Source: Halocaridina rubra | Taxonomy: Eukaryota > Arthropoda > Malacostraca > Decapoda > Atyidae | Length of the DNA stretch: 64,000 nt | Direction: 5' to 3' | Assembly: GCA_037179515.1 (NCBI GenBank) | Contig: JAXCGZ010021022.1 | Location: forward strand, 1-64,000 | Part shown: one piece after another, positions 31,806 to 43,734 of the stretch | Layout: the number at the start of each line of letters is the position of its first letter | Numbering within the stretch: position 1 is the stretch's first letter | Translations under genes and position numbers: made by a program | Notes under the pieces: generated by a model | The model's input: the letters and a program-made list of their open reading frames with translations, nothing else | What the model was told of the DNA's origin: nothing | Database searches by the model: none

Positions 31806-31916
31806 GCCATGCAATAGAGATTCCGTGAGGAAGTTGCTATTATTTACAGCTGATCGAGATAGTTATATAAGAATTGTACTCATATTCCTATTATACCAAA
31901 AGGATATTCTAAATAT

Positions 31917-31917
<1 letters not shown>

Positions 31918-31965
<48 letters not shown>

Positions 31966-31999
31966 TAATAATAATCTTCGTCTACATCTTTTCCCACTT

Positions 32000-32060
<61 letters not shown>
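31918..32060. repeat. (AAT)n arrays
   Basis: Two AAT arrays (31918-31974 and 32001-32060) separated by TCTTCGTCTACATCTTTTCC, which resembles the end of the LINE at 35.6 kb in reverse. Confidence 0.93.
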
Positions 32061-32062
<2 letters not shown>

Positions 32063-32260
32063 GGGGAGAGATCAAATTCATCCATGACACAACACTGGAT
32101 ACATTATTTTATAACTTTTGAAACCAAATAGTTGACCATATTGTTTATATTTGGACATAAATGGGACTGTCCAGGACAGTTCGATGTTAATTCTTCCCTC
32201 AGTAACATTTTTTTTCTCTGCCTACATCAACACCGAATATTCTTAGATATTCGTTACACT

Positions 32261-32401
32261 CCTCTTATTATCCCTTCACATCTGACAAGTCACTACACTC
32301 TCCATCTCTGTGTCTCTCTACTTCATGTTTTCTTCGTGCCCAAACCCGATGAGGGCAGCTTTATTTTTCTTTTCGGCCCGTCCTGGTGTCACACTTCTAA
32401 A
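32261..32401 (+). repeat. Solo LINE 3' tail
   Basis: TTATCCCTTCACATCTGACAA through GATGAGGGCAGC, then CCCGTCCTGGTGTCACACTT. It is the same 3' tail as the LINE ending near 2500, without coding sequence. A similar tail lies at 38189-38335. Confidence 0.7.
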
Positions 32402-32780
32402 TGATTCAATATAGTTATATAAGATTCGTACCAAAATCATATCAGATGGATTTGGATATGCCATACTAGAGATGATAGGCAGAAATGGAATTTATTCGTG
32501 ATGTGAGACTGAATAAATTATTACATCATTTCTGAAACCTAATACTCAACATTAACTATTGACTAATTTCGGTCATATCGTTCACTGTCTCTAGTATACT
32601 TCTTCGACGACACTTCAGTAAAAACGTACAATTAATCTCTAGTCGAATGAAGGTGCAAGCTACATGTTGGAGCCGGGGGATTAATACTGGTTCTTCAGTA
32701 AAAGTATATTTAGTTGAACATATGACAAAAACACCTGTTAAAGAGTATTAATAAGCCATTATATTTAATATAGACAAATT
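32402..32780. other. Non-coding stretch
   Basis: AT-rich, with a faint antisense S1 body at about 32630-32700 (GTTGGAGCCGGGGGATTAA). Any second exon of the minus-strand gene at 33115 was looked for here and not found. Confidence 0.4.
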
Positions 32781-32835
32781 CACCTACCATTGTTTTCCAA
32801 AAAAAAAAAAATCAAAAGGGGAATTTCTCTCTCAC

Positions 32836-33115
32836 CTTCAAAGTCCCCTCGGCCATCAATGAGTCTGACTTGTCCTTCTTGGTGCCTAGTCCTGTTCGCT
32901 CTTTTAAGTGTTCGTCTTACGAATTCGGCTCTCCTGCCCTTCGCATGTCGTATGCGCCTCATTCCCCTGGCAGCTCCATCTGCTCCCACTCTCTCACCTC
33001 GCTGACGACGCCGCCTCCGACGACGTCTTCGGCGAGCGGCTTCGATGTCCTCCGTCAGGAGTGTGAACACAAGAACTACAGTCAGTAACACGAATACGAG
33101 TCTCGTTGGAGACAT
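32836..33115 (-). CDS. First exon of an unrecognised secreted arginine-rich protein
   Basis: From ATG (33115) the frame gives MSPTRLVFVLLTVVLVF and a typical signal peptide of about 26 residues with a cleavage-like DIEA/A. Ten consecutive arginines follow, then an Arg/Lys-rich region with RRIRHAKGRR and RRTLKRANRTRHQ. The exon can end at GAAG/GTGAGAG (32836) or earlier at CGAG/GTGAGAG (32998), in different phases. It is clearly richer in GC than its surroundings, and the arginines use mixed codons (CGC, CGA, AGA, CGT, CGG, AGG), so it is not a simple repeat. I do not recognise the family. A cationic secreted peptide, perhaps antimicrobial or a furin-processed precursor, is possible but not shown. 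Downstream exons were not found. Confidence 0.5.
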
Positions 33116-33885
33116 TTTGCGTTTGTTCTTAAGTTCTCACGACAGTTGAACGCGTAATGAATATTAAATTAGAGAAATAAATTGCTTTAAGTAATTTTTA
33201 CAGGTATATCACGGAAATTTTTTTTTAAACTGAAAGTTCACAACACGTCAGCTGTAAAAGTACTCCCTACTTGGCATGCCATGACACAGGTCACGTACAC
33301 TATAAACAAGATGAAAGAAAAGTCATATTGGCTAAGATATTTATATCGCATACACTATGTATAAACTCGTACGTATGTATTATAAAAACTTTGATTCATG
33401 CGTTCAGCAATTTTATTCGTCACTTCGTCTAAATCAACTCATTTATGGTTGGAAAGGTTCTCGGACGTTCCTTCCACCCCTGTGTGTCGATTGGCACTGT
33501 GACATATGACCTCCGTTTCTGAAAGGAATCCTATGGCATTACTCAGACCGAGATCCTACCCAGAGTGGGAAAAAGTATCGTACGGCAACGTAAGAAACGT
33601 GTTAACTGTGTCGTGAACAGAAAATAATTTCGTCTTTTTATTGCCAAATAAAATTGGCGAAATGTTTTCAGTTTTTACACGCTCAACAACATAAAAAAGA
33701 AGAAAAAATCTCAGACGTGAAGCTAAGTATAAAGTCAATATCCTTATGAGGTAAGGGACGTCCTGTGTTTTCAAGTGGTTATATCAAGTGGGCAAAACAG
33801 ATGTGCATTTTTTTTCTTGACCTCATCATGGGTTAAATCTTTATCGGTGATGACATTTAAGAGCTCCATGCGGTCCCAAAGGAAT
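33116..33885. other. Upstream region of the arginine-rich exon, otherwise non-coding
   Basis: It should include the promoter and 5' UTR of the minus-strand exon. I see no clear TATA box or initiator. No other gene or repeat family is recognised. Confidence 0.4.
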
Positions 33886-34351
33886 GTAGGTGATATTTTT
33901 TTTTTTTTATTTATTCAGATAACTGTACATGGGGACATGTGCACATGGGCACTCCCAGTCATATTGCAGTTGATAACATTACAATCTATGTGGTTATGTA
34001 TAAATAACATACTAATAGAATTTGCAATTAATTTTAAATATCATAGCAAGTAATTAATAATAAAATATAGTGTAATAATTGTAGAGTACTTGAAGAGTAA
34101 TCATTGTGACAATATTTTCAATAGCCCTTGTTGAGTGCTATCATTTAAATTACATTTCACTTTTCAACAGTACTACTGCAGACAATTTGAAGCAGATATA
34201 GAATAACAATTTTCAGGTTAGAATAATAAGTAGGTACATACATATATATATACACACATACATACACACACATATATATATATATATATATGCATGCATT
34301 AATTAGATGAGCAATAGAAACACCACTGGGGCTTCATAGCCATACATATCA

Positions 34352-34424
<73 letters not shown>
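34352..34424. repeat. (GA)n microsatellite
   Basis: About 36 GA units inside the LINE insertion. Confidence 0.97.
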
Positions 34425-34429
<5 letters not shown>

Positions 34430-34756
34430 GGTATTCATTTCAGCAAAAGGAGTTATTCGTCCTTACTACAGATAAAGACACATCCATGCATACTCATACA
34501 CATCATTGTCATCTGAGGGTAACACAGCAGAGGAAAGTGCATGTACTTAATTGCATATACGTACACATATAAACCTGAACATACATACATACATACATAT
34601 AAACACAGTGCCATATAATGGAGGATAAATTTGGAAGGAAAAGAAAAAAGAAAGACTGAAAGCCTTTTCCCTTCTCCACCCTTCAAATTATGTACGTGAG
34701 AGAGAATTACGTCAATTAATCCGTTATCACTATTATCACAACCATTGCTACCACCA

Positions 34757-34823
34757 TCATGATTATTATTATCATCATTATTATTATTATTATCATTTTT
34801 ATTATTATTATCATTATTATTAC

Positions 34824-34893
<70 letters not shown>

Positions 34894-35080
34894 ATCATTA
34901 CTACAGCTTTTGTATATAGATAGAGTTATGAATCAAAAGTAGTAATTATTGATACATATAGACATGCACATACATATTCATATACACATATACATACATA
35001 TATACATATAAATACATATACACATACATATACATATACACATACATGTACACATGTACACACATATACATACATATGAG
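34757..35080. repeat. (ATT)n and ACATAT-rich tracts
   Basis: ATT units with ATC interruptions at 34757-34889, then a degenerate ACATAT-type region at about 34950-35080. No coding content. Confidence 0.9.
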
Positions 35081-35084
35081 CTCT

Positions 35085-35272
35085 TGAGGGAGGGAGTTAG
35101 AATACTTCCTCCATGTTCCCCTGCGTGTCGTAAGAGTAGACTAAGTGGGGCGGAGCGAAGGGAATGAAAGAACCCTTCTCTGTACTTTCTCTTCCCAGAA
35201 AGTCAGAGCATTATTCCTTTACTCAGCCACTCACCTTATAAGGGGAAAAGTGGCTTATGTATATAAAAAGGC

Positions 35273-35275
<3 letters not shown>
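35085..35275 (+). repeat. SINE S3, sense
   Basis: Sense S3: CTTGAGGGAGGGAGTTAGAA, CCCTGCGTGTCGTAAGAG, TCTCTTCCCAGAAAGTCAG and ACCTTATAAGGGGAAAAGTG. It is followed directly by a (GA)n tract. Confidence 0.7.
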
Positions 35276-35364
<89 letters not shown>

Positions 35365-35405
35365 ATTCCCTCCACCCCTCTTTTTTTTTTTTTTTTTTTT
35401 TTTTT
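35276..35405. repeat. (GA)n and poly(T)
   Basis: About 43 GA units to 35361, a short spacer, then 25 T residues at 35381-35405. Confidence 0.95.
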
Positions 35406-35690
35406 CAAAGTTATAGAAATATCAGATAATATACAAGAAAGTAGACTAAGATGGTATGGTCATGTCGTTAGAAGGGATGAACAGTATGTTGGGAGGAGGG
35501 TGATGGAAATGGATATACAGGGTAGAAGGAGAGGGAGACCAAAGCGTAGGTGGATGGATTGCATCAATGATGATCTGAGGTCTAAAGGTTTGTTGGGTGA
35601 TGAGGTATGGGACAGAAATAAATGGAGAAAACTGACCAGAAACATCGACCCCACATAAATGTGGGAAAAGATGTAGACGGAGAAGAGGGT
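35406..35690 (+). pseudogene. RTE-like LINE polymerase C-terminus, nested
   Basis: The open frame reads SRLRWYGHVVRRDEQYVGRR, then GRRRGRPKRRWMDCINDDL and a tail WRKLTRNIDPT before TAA at 35656-35658. This is the common end of RTE-type endonuclease-reverse transcriptases. It lies antisense inside the older LINE insertion. Confidence 0.8.
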
Positions 35691-35697
35691 AAAAGAA

Positions 35698-37937
35698 TTA
35701 CATTTTCAACGTTGGGTATACACTAAGTACAGGATATAAGTTCTCTGGGTTGCAAAAGTGCACACAAAGTTCAAAGTAGCTCAGGCCAAGAGGTCTGAAG
35801 TCCTTAAGCTTTGTGCACTCTGCAATGTAGTGTACTAAATTGTTGCCCCCTTCACACTCACATAAATGGCATTTTGAGTGTTCTGGGTGCTTTCTACCAG
35901 TTTTCTCGCAATTCACCTCCCATATATTTCTATAACCAAGTCTTATACGGGCAGCAACTCTATCACAGTCACCTGTAAGCATTTTACCCATGCTGTATTT
36001 GTGTCTCAGCCTTCTGAAGTTTTCATAATGTTGGATCGAACAGCTGCTTACATGTTGTGTGAGTGTAGAAAGTTCTTGCTCTTCCATAATCTCATTATAC
36101 AACATTGTTTTAAACTGAGTCAGTGTGGTTATAGATTCAGACACTGAACTCTCAGTTGCCATTTTTGCCAGCCTGTCAGCCTTTTCATTACCTACTATCC
36201 CAGCATGGGAGGGTACCCATGAAAACTTAACTTGGAGTTTAAGTTTTGCGCAATCAATAAGAGCCTCTTGAATTTCAGCCATGTGAGTTTTGTAGGAGCT
36301 TTTTAATGATCTCAGTGACAGAAGCGCACTCTGCGAGTCACAGAATATGATAGCATTTCTCCTAGCACTGAGAACATGTTCAATAGCAAGTTTTAGACCA
36401 ACAATTTCACATTCGGTGATTGATGACCATTTTGGCATACTCAGTGCTTTGTCAAATATTTGCTGCCCTTCAAAATTTTCATAAACTACAATGCTGCACC
36501 CAGACCCTCCTGCACTGCTTGTGTGAGACCCATCAGTGTAAATGCAGAGTGTTTCATTGTTAGTTGGGAAACTAGTTTCAATAAAGGCTTCAATTTCATC
36601 TAACCATTGATGTTTTTTAATAATTGGAGCAACATTCGGACCAGATGATAATATTGGAAAGAGAATTTCTGGCCCAATCCTCTTGCAAGGATTTATTAAT
36701 CGTTCAGGACCACTCTCAGTAAAGAGTGTTACATTATGTTTTTTTGTCTCATTGGTTATAAGCTTAAATACTTTGGGGTGAATTTGTCTTTCATACTGTA
36801 TGTTACTTTTTATTAGTGATTTAATGATTGTTGGCGCTGACTGCGGCCCTTGCAAATGACCAGCATTACATGGATGAGGCTGAGCTGATTTCGCTAGTTT
36901 AACTCCAAATATCACAGCTGACTGTTTGATATGTTCTATCAAAGGTGGGAGGTTTAATTCATGTTGCATATTTATAATTCTGGTGCTCATAGGGCAACCA
37001 AGAATAATCCTCATAGCTTTGTTCTGAATTTTTTCTAGGGGTCTTAAGATAGAGGTAGTCATAGTACAGAGCTGCAGGGTGTGATAGTCGACTAATGACC
37101 TGACATATGCGAGATAGAAAGTTCGGCATATGTTAATTCCAACACCAGATACCCTATTGGCAAGAAGCTTTAACGGTCTGAGTCTCTGTTGCAGTCTTTC
37201 ACACAAATCTTTGACATACTCTGTGTGAGGGGGAGAAGGAACTGGTATTCCCAAATATTTGTGATTTTCGCACACCTTAACCATTTGATTGCTTAATACA
37301 AGGTGAGGCTCTTGCGAGATACTGGAAAAGTACTTTGTTTTTGGAGTTGAAATGACAAGACCAATGTCTTTTGATACTTGAGAAAAGTCATTAAGTATTA
37401 TTTGCATATCATTGGCAGAAGGTGCCCTTATACATATGTCGTCTGCATAACATATGATGGTGCATTCATCATTTGGTAGTCTGAGAGACTTGAGAAGCTT
37501 AGCCATTAAGATGTTAAAGAGAAGGGGAGACAGAACTCCTCCCTGAGGAGTTCCCAGTGTAAATTCCTTTTCGCTGGAAGTAAGATATCCTTTATAGTAC
37601 ACTTTAGAGGTTCGACTACTTAGGTAGCATCTAATTAGTTGCAGTAGTTTACCTTTGACCCCTAAAGTTGCTAAATGATCCAAAATAACGGTTCTATTTG
37701 CAATATCAAAGGCATTTTGCAAATCTAGAAAAACAGTGACTTCAGAGCAGTGCTCAACATTCATAAATTCTACAAAACAGTCTTTGGTACTTTTTCCTTT
37801 CATAAATCCATACAAATTATTTGATAATTTTCCCTCGAGTGTGAAATCAAGTCTGTTAAGAATAACTCTCTCAAAGGCTTTGCAGAAGCAGGATGTCAGA
37901 GAGATAGGTCTTAATTTTGTACTTTCTTTTTTTGGAA
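35698..37937 (-). pseudogene. LINE polymerase: reverse transcriptase plus RNase H (5'-truncated)
   Basis: About 745 open codons run from the truncation point at 37937 to the stop at 35698. In order: RPISLTSCFCKAFERVIL (finger), FLDLQNAFD (motif A), GTPQGGVLSPLLFNILM (motif B), ICYADDICI (catalytic YADD), a thumb region, and an RNase H domain with YTDGSH, TECEIVGL, IIFCDSQSALLS and GNEKADRLA, giving the D-E-D-D set. RT plus RNase H without LTRs points to the I superfamily of LINEs. The endonuclease and ORF1 are missing through truncation. No internal stop is seen, so the enzyme domains look intact. Confidence 0.9.
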
Positions 37938-38188
37938 GTAGGTGATATTTTTAAGTCTTTTACTTTCCTTGCGGGTCTTTTACGCTGAAGACCATATGAC
38001 GTCTTGTTATATATTGCACAAGATATTGCTTGGTCTTATCATCCTATTCAGAAATAATAAAAATAGCGCAGATTTAATCAAATCTTATAATGATGTCACA
38101 GGTTTCATGGACTAATCAGAGAGTAATTGTTAATTTCTAGTAAAGATGAAGTACTGAGGGCAACTGTACATACATGTACTGAAGTACA

Positions 38189-38335
38189 TGTCTTATTATC
38201 CCTTCACGTCTGACAAGTTACAATACTCCCCATCTCTGTTTCTCTCTGTGTTTTCTTCGTGCCCAGGCTCGATGAGGGTAGATTTATTTCATTTTACTTT
38301 TTTGGCCCGTCCTGGTGTCACAATCATTAAAAAAA
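38189..38335 (+). repeat. Solo LINE 3' tail with A run
   Basis: TTATCCCTTCACGTCTGACAA, CGATGAGGGTAG and CCCGTCCTGGTGTCACAATC, then AAAAAAAAA. It is the second solo copy of the tail family at 32261. Confidence 0.72.
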
Positions 38336-38541
38336 AAACTACTGATAAATATGGTGAACGTATTTCGTGTACCAGGAAGTGCCAGAAGTGTTATCATTTT
38401 CTAGTACTCCATTAGATTTTTGTATAGAAATATGATTCTCTTCAGACTAAACAGGATGACATTCAAGCATTTAAAATAAGTCATTGATTTTTTCTTGGTA
38501 TTTTGATTAGTTTTTATAGTACCTGAAACTCATATGATATA

Positions 38542-38545
<4 letters not shown>

Positions 38546-38637
<92 letters not shown>
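38546..38637. repeat. (CT)n microsatellite
   Basis: About 46 CT units. Confidence 0.97.
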
Positions 38638-38640
<3 letters not shown>

Positions 38641-38786
38641 GTTCCTCGAATGCTCTATCATTTCTTAATCATTTTAGCCATCATTTCATTATCATAGAGT
38701 GACGCAGTGAGAATATAGTTTATGACTACTACTACTCACATAACACCTCTTCTTTGAAACATATTTATATCACAGGGAGAATTTAG

Positions 38787-38860
38787 CCTTAATTCCCCAG
38801 CTCCAACTTGTCTTTCTCCACTTCCATTCAAATGGGGAATAATAATGACGCATAAAATGG
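38787..38860 (+). repeat. SINE S1 body fragment
   Basis: AGCCTTAATTCCCCAGCTCC through GACGCATAAAATG, without head. Confidence 0.65.
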
Positions 38861-38925
38861 AGAACAATGCGTCATATTCTAACCATTAGTACAAATACTC
38901 AAGTACTTCGACCTTTATTCAGTCT

Positions 38926-39090
38926 GTCCTTTTCTTTTGTGTATCATTACCTTATCTCTTATTATTATTATTATTATTATTATTATTGTCCGTAAACTTT
39001 TTCTTTTCTATCGTCTTGATGTTTTCTTCTTGCCCGGGTCTTCATTGATGAGGACAGTTTTTTCCCGGTGTCACACTCATAAAAAGAAAG
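38926..39090 (+). repeat. LINE 3' tail variant
   Basis: CTATCGTCTTGATGTTTTCTT, GCCCGGGTCTTCATTGATGAG and GGTGTCACACTCATAAAAAG. It matches the 3' UTR at 2400-2500 more closely than the copies at 32 and 38.2 kb do. An ATT array interrupts it. Confidence 0.7.
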
Positions 39091-39099
39091 AAAAAAAAA

Positions 39100-39690
39100 G
39101 CTTGTCAGGAGTACTTCACACTATATTATAATTTACCAACTCCTTTAGATGTGCACAGACTTAGGAAAATATACAGAGCTTTCCCAATCGTCTGTTGCTA
39201 ATTCTTAAATATGCATTTACTATTTGATGTATTTTAAGGATGTGATGTATACCACGTGCGCCATATACAACGGAGTTCCTTAAGAGAACAGCTGGGTACT
39301 TCAAAGGTTTATTTTGTGTGTGGCAATAATTTAGTGAACGTATTACTTGCATGTGAAGATATGGCGGTCATGAGGAAAGTAAACATTACGTAATACCAAC
39401 AGCTGTTTCTTCGAGTCGTAAATTTATTCACGTTAAGGTAACTCAACACTATGTGTCAAAAATCCTGTTCTCTTGGCTTGCCTCTCACGGATATGAGAGG
39501 TACTGGGTTGCAAATATAACCAATAGTGCTGTCTTCCATATTTTTATAATATAATTGAGCGATTGAATATCAGTCAATGACTGTGTGACTTTGCAGAATT
39601 CTGACCACTGATATAGAATTCCCAGAAATTGTCGAGGTCCTTCCCTGGTAGTCGGCATTTCATGAAACCATATACCATTTCTTCTTATCG
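39100..39690. other. Non-coding stretch
   Basis: No exon, RNA gene or known repeat recognised. Confidence 0.4.
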
Positions 39691-39693
39691 GAA

Positions 39694-39869
<176 letters not shown>

Positions 39870-40137
39870 AAGAGATTCAGTATTTATATAGATAGACAGA
39901 TAAAGTATAAATATCCTAAAAATAGTAACAGTAAACGTCTGGCAGAGGAGTATTTACTAACGCCGTGATGTCATCTCCTCTTTGTCGCAACATCCATAGA
40001 CTGTCGCATAACTACTCGAGAGCTAAAAAAAGAAGTTGAGCTTTCCTTCAAAATCTTTTACTATAGGTCTCGCATTTGACTCCTCGTGGTTTACAGCAAG
40101 TCACCAGGCTTAGTGAGTACACCATTAGGTATTTGGA

Positions 40138-40234
40138 AGTCGCCAAACATGATAAGTATTTTCATGTATGAAAATTGAACCGACTAGGAAACGGGGAGTT
40201 TCGAGGGGCTCTTTCCAGTAAGCACAATTAGGTA

Positions 40235-40299
<65 letters not shown>

Positions 40300-40318
40300 A
40301 CACACACACACATACTTT
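40138..40318 (+). repeat. LINE 3' end with (CA)n tail, copy 1
   Basis: AAATTGAACCGACTAGGAAAC and GGGCTCTTTCCAGTAAGCAC, then AATTAGGTAATTTTA and about 38 CA units. The same end is present at 40319-40510 and at 42680-42822. Confidence 0.75.
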
Positions 40319-40510
40319 TTCAGTGTAAGAGTAGTTGATGATTGGAGTTCGCTAAGCGAGGAGGTAGGTAATTCTATCTCAATCCATAGTTTTAAGGACA
40401 GGTATGATAAGCATCACTAAGAACAAAATGGAACCGATCAGGAGACGGGAAGATACGAGCTTTGGACTCTTTCCCGTAAACACAATTAGGTAATCACACA
40501 TAGTGCAAGA
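40319..40510 (+). repeat. LINE 3' end with short (CA) tail, copy 2
   Basis: It begins TTTCAGTGTAAGAGTAGTTGA, the same coding tail as at 42582, continues through GGAACCGATCAGGAGACGGG, and ends AATTAGGTAATCACACAT. Its frame is degraded. Confidence 0.75.
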
Positions 40511-40526
40511 AGGCCCGGGTTTGACT

Positions 40527-42083
40527 ATAATAATATTAATAATAATAAATCTTTATTTCCAAAGTACATTGGGTATTCAAATAAGATGCATATATATTCC
40601 AGATAGACATCTGTGGTGTACGATATAGACATACTAAAACAAACAAATCATAAAGATGAGTGTACTATTAAAATTTACAAGTAAAATCTTCCTTTAAGAG
40701 TAACTTCTTAAGATTATATTTAAAAGTATACACTGAACCAGCATTTTTTAGTTCTCTGGGAAGCTGATTATATAAATGAGGTCCACGAATGTTTATATCT
40801 CTTGAGCCAGTATCAGTCTTAGACCTTCGTACTAATAAATCTTCCCCTTGACGGGTAGTTAACCCGGTAACTGAGCTTACTGTAGAAAAATTATACAGGC
40901 AATCAGGAAGATTGTTTCTTAGTATATTAAAAACAAAGGTACATATATCAAAAACATATTTATCTCTAATCTTTATCCATTCTAGATCTTTTAAAACAGG
41001 AGAGATGTGCTCGTATTTTCTTACATTGCCAACAGCCACTCGTGCTGCAAAGTTTTGTAACTTTTGTATTCTTTGTAATTGAGTCTTATTTGTACATCCC
41101 CAAACTTTGAGACAGTAATTAATTAAACTCATAGCTAAGGACTGGACAATTATTATACGAGTTGATGTTTCAAATGAGTCTTTTACCCTATTTAGATATA
41201 TTAGAGTACCCATTACTTTTTTATAAATTTCATCTATATGCATTTCAAAATTCATGTAACGGTCAAAATAGACACCTAGGTTCTTTACCGAGTTCATTGG
41301 CTTAATGATATTACCGTTAAAATTTATATGAAGATTGTCATCAACTTCTGATAATAATTGTCTGGATCCGATAAGAATAGATTGGGTTTTAGTTTCATTA
41401 AGTAACAAACCATTTTTTAGAAAGTAACGTTTAGCCATATACAAAATTTCTTCTGCTCTACGAATAATATTTTCTAAATCATTAATTTCTCCTTCAATTA
41501 AGATTTGAGTATCGTCAGCATATTGAATGACATAACAGTTAGGTAAATATTTTACTAGATCGTTTACATATATTAGAAAAAGTATAGGTCCTAGGATCGA
41601 TCCCTGAGGGACCCCAAACAATACCTTCTTGCGACTTGAAACTACATCTTTTATTCTGACTGACTGGTAGCGGTTTTTTAAATAGTTCTCGAACCAGCTT
41701 GGGTCAATGTTCATTTTTTTGCATTTTTCTAATAAGATGGTATGGTGTACACTATCAAAAGCTTTAGAAAGATCGAGTAGTAGTAGCAATGATATTTTCT
41801 TATTATCTATATTTTTGTATATTTCATCTGATATTTTCAATAAGGCAGTTTCGGTTGATAATTTTGGCCTGAAACCGTGTTGACTTTTTGCAATAAGTTT
41901 ATTTTTTTCAAGAAACTCACTTAACTGATTTGCAACAATCTTTTCAAGTATCTTTGATAAAATTGGTAGTAAAGAGATTGGTCTATAGTTAGAGACGTCG
42001 TCAGGATTTCCATTTTTAAAACCAGGAATTACATGGGGATTTTTCCATAAATCTGGGTAAATATTGGTAACTATGGCAGGAGT
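40527..42083 (-). mobile_element. Jockey/CR1-like LINE, 5'-truncated
   Basis: Minus-strand insertion between two pieces of the (CA)-tailed LINE family. The 3' end has AATAAA (40551-40556 region, read on the minus strand) and a short TTA-rich tail. The coding part is described separately. I could not see a convincing target duplication. Confidence 0.75.
40668..42083 (-). pseudogene. Jockey/CR1-like reverse transcriptase (5'-truncated)
   Basis: An open frame runs from the truncation at about 42083 to TAA at 40668. It has NYRPISLLPILSKILEKIV (finger), LDLSKAFDSVHH (motif A), GVPQGSILGPILFLIYVNDL (motif B), IQYADDTQI (catalytic YADD) and LNETKTQSILIG, then the thumb with INYCLKVWG and a final RGPHLYNQLPRELKN. 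There is no RNase H. Endonuclease and ORF1 are missing. No internal stops are present in the part retained. Its 3' UTR and family differ from the RNase H-bearing LINE at 36-38 kb. Confidence 0.9.
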
Positions 42084-42764
42084 ACAACTTCAAGAGACAG
42101 AAAATGAGAGAGATCTAGGGTAAACATACTGGCAGATTTGTCTCCTGAAATACATATAAATGGCATAGTAAGGGCAGCATATACTTTCTTAGTAGATGTA
42201 AGGGTAGCCTTCAAGCACATGGACAAGGATATGTTCAGAAATATTTATGTAACCTATGTGACGCCAAAACTTGAATATGCAGCCCCTTTTTGTAATCCGC
42301 ACTTGAAAAAGCACGTAGCTAAGCTTGAAAAAGTTCAAAGACATGCCACGAAACTGGTGCCAGAAATACGCAATCTCAGTTATGATGAGAGGCTGAGGGA
42401 ATTAGACTTACAATCACTCGAAGCTAGAAGATTGAGGGGGGATATGATGACAGTCTTTAAATTTTTTCATGGTTATGATAGAGTGGCTAGGGATCGAAAT
42501 TTTGATATGGCAGGCTCTAGAACTAGAGGTTATAGTTTGAAGCATCGTTAGAAATCTTCTTTGCAGGATGTAAGGAAGTACTTTTTCAGTGTAAGAGTAG
42601 TTAATAATTGGAATTGGCTAAGCGAGGAGGAGGTAGTTAATGCTAACTCAATCCATAGTTTTAAGGACAGGTATGATAAGTATCAGTAAGTACAAAATGG
42701 AACCGATCAGGAGACGGGAAGATACGAGCTTTGGGCTCTTTCCCGTAAACACAATTAGGTAATT

Positions 42765-42822
<58 letters not shown>
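42084..42822 (+). pseudogene. (CA)-tailed LINE polymerase C-terminus, copy 3
   Basis: The coding tail of another jockey-like polymerase: VTPKLEYAAPFCNPHLKK, VQRHATKLVPEIRNLSYDE, LRGDMMTVFKFFHGYD. It is damaged by a one-base loss near 42118 (ERDLG then TAA) and a stop at 42549. The continuation FSVRVVNNWN..SIHSFKDRYDKY is readable. The element ends GGTAATTC and about 28 CA units (42767-42822). Confidence 0.82.
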
Positions 42823-42824
<2 letters not shown>

Positions 42825-43365
42825 GCGGAAGTAGCACCGGTCTTTCTTGTGAACACATTTAGGTCAACGTAAACTAATATATATGTTGAATAATATAGGT
42901 AAGATAATATTTATTAATGCATTTCCTTGTTGAGATACAAAACAGTATATTAACCATATTCTGCAAATTGCATTACCCACGGTTCATTTGATTATATGCA
43001 GACCAACTTGTATTTACACATATTCATTAATTGTACGTGTCGTGTTTTGAAACCATTACCAATATGATTTTGCACTCCATGTGACTTCACGAAGCCTTCG
43101 TTGTTTGTTTACGTTGAAGAAGTCATTATCGCGCTGACCATGACCTAGTTTTACTCTTTGTGACCTCCGACAGCCAAATTTTTGTTCTTAACTTTTCTGC
43201 CAACACCTCTTAAACCCTCTTCCGTGTGTTCATCTCTTCATATAAGACCTTCTTGCTCTTGATATTTGTTTATTCATAGTTATTACTTTGTTATTTTTAC
43301 TTTTTGTTATATTGTTATTATGAAAGGAATATAACTGAGGATAACTTTGGAAGCAAAATTTGGAA
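42823..43365. other. Non-coding stretch
   Basis: No exon or repeat family recognised. Confidence 0.4.
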
Positions 43366-43366
43366 T

Positions 43367-43445
<79 letters not shown>

Positions 43446-43568
43446 AAACACTGAACTGTTAACATACAGTCTAAAATTGTAGAAAAAGCCCATTAAATAA
43501 AACAACGAAAATATACTTATAAAAAGTACTTATTAATTTCGTGACCTGACCTGGCCGCCTTCTCAAGT

Positions 43569-43618
<50 letters not shown>

Positions 43619-43644
43619 GTTGTTTTATTAATTGGCTTTTCCCA

Positions 43645-43715
<71 letters not shown>

Positions 43716-43729
43716 TATATGTATATATA
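43366..43729. repeat. (TA)n tracts with an inverted MITE-like module
   Basis: TA runs at 43366-43442, 43573-43612 and 43647-43729. Around the middle run, AGCCCATTAAATAAAACAACG (from 43487) has an inverted partner TCGTTGTTTTATTAATTGGC (to 43638). A single copy of the left module lies at 54508-54602 in a WDR18 intron. Confidence 0.75.
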
Positions 43730-43734
43730 AGCAC

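Larger units (their letters stand above)
33886..37952 (-). mobile_element. 5'-truncated LINE insertion with 15-bp target duplication
   Basis: GTAGGTGATATTTTT occurs at 33886-33900 and again at 37938-37952. Between them, on the minus strand, lies a LINE whose frame is cut off at 37937 and whose 3' end at 33901 meets a T run (A tail on the minus strand). This is the pattern of target-primed reverse transcription with 5' truncation. Later insertions (about 35085-35690) and microsatellites sit in its 3' part, so the original 3' UTR is hard to bound. Confidence 0.8.
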
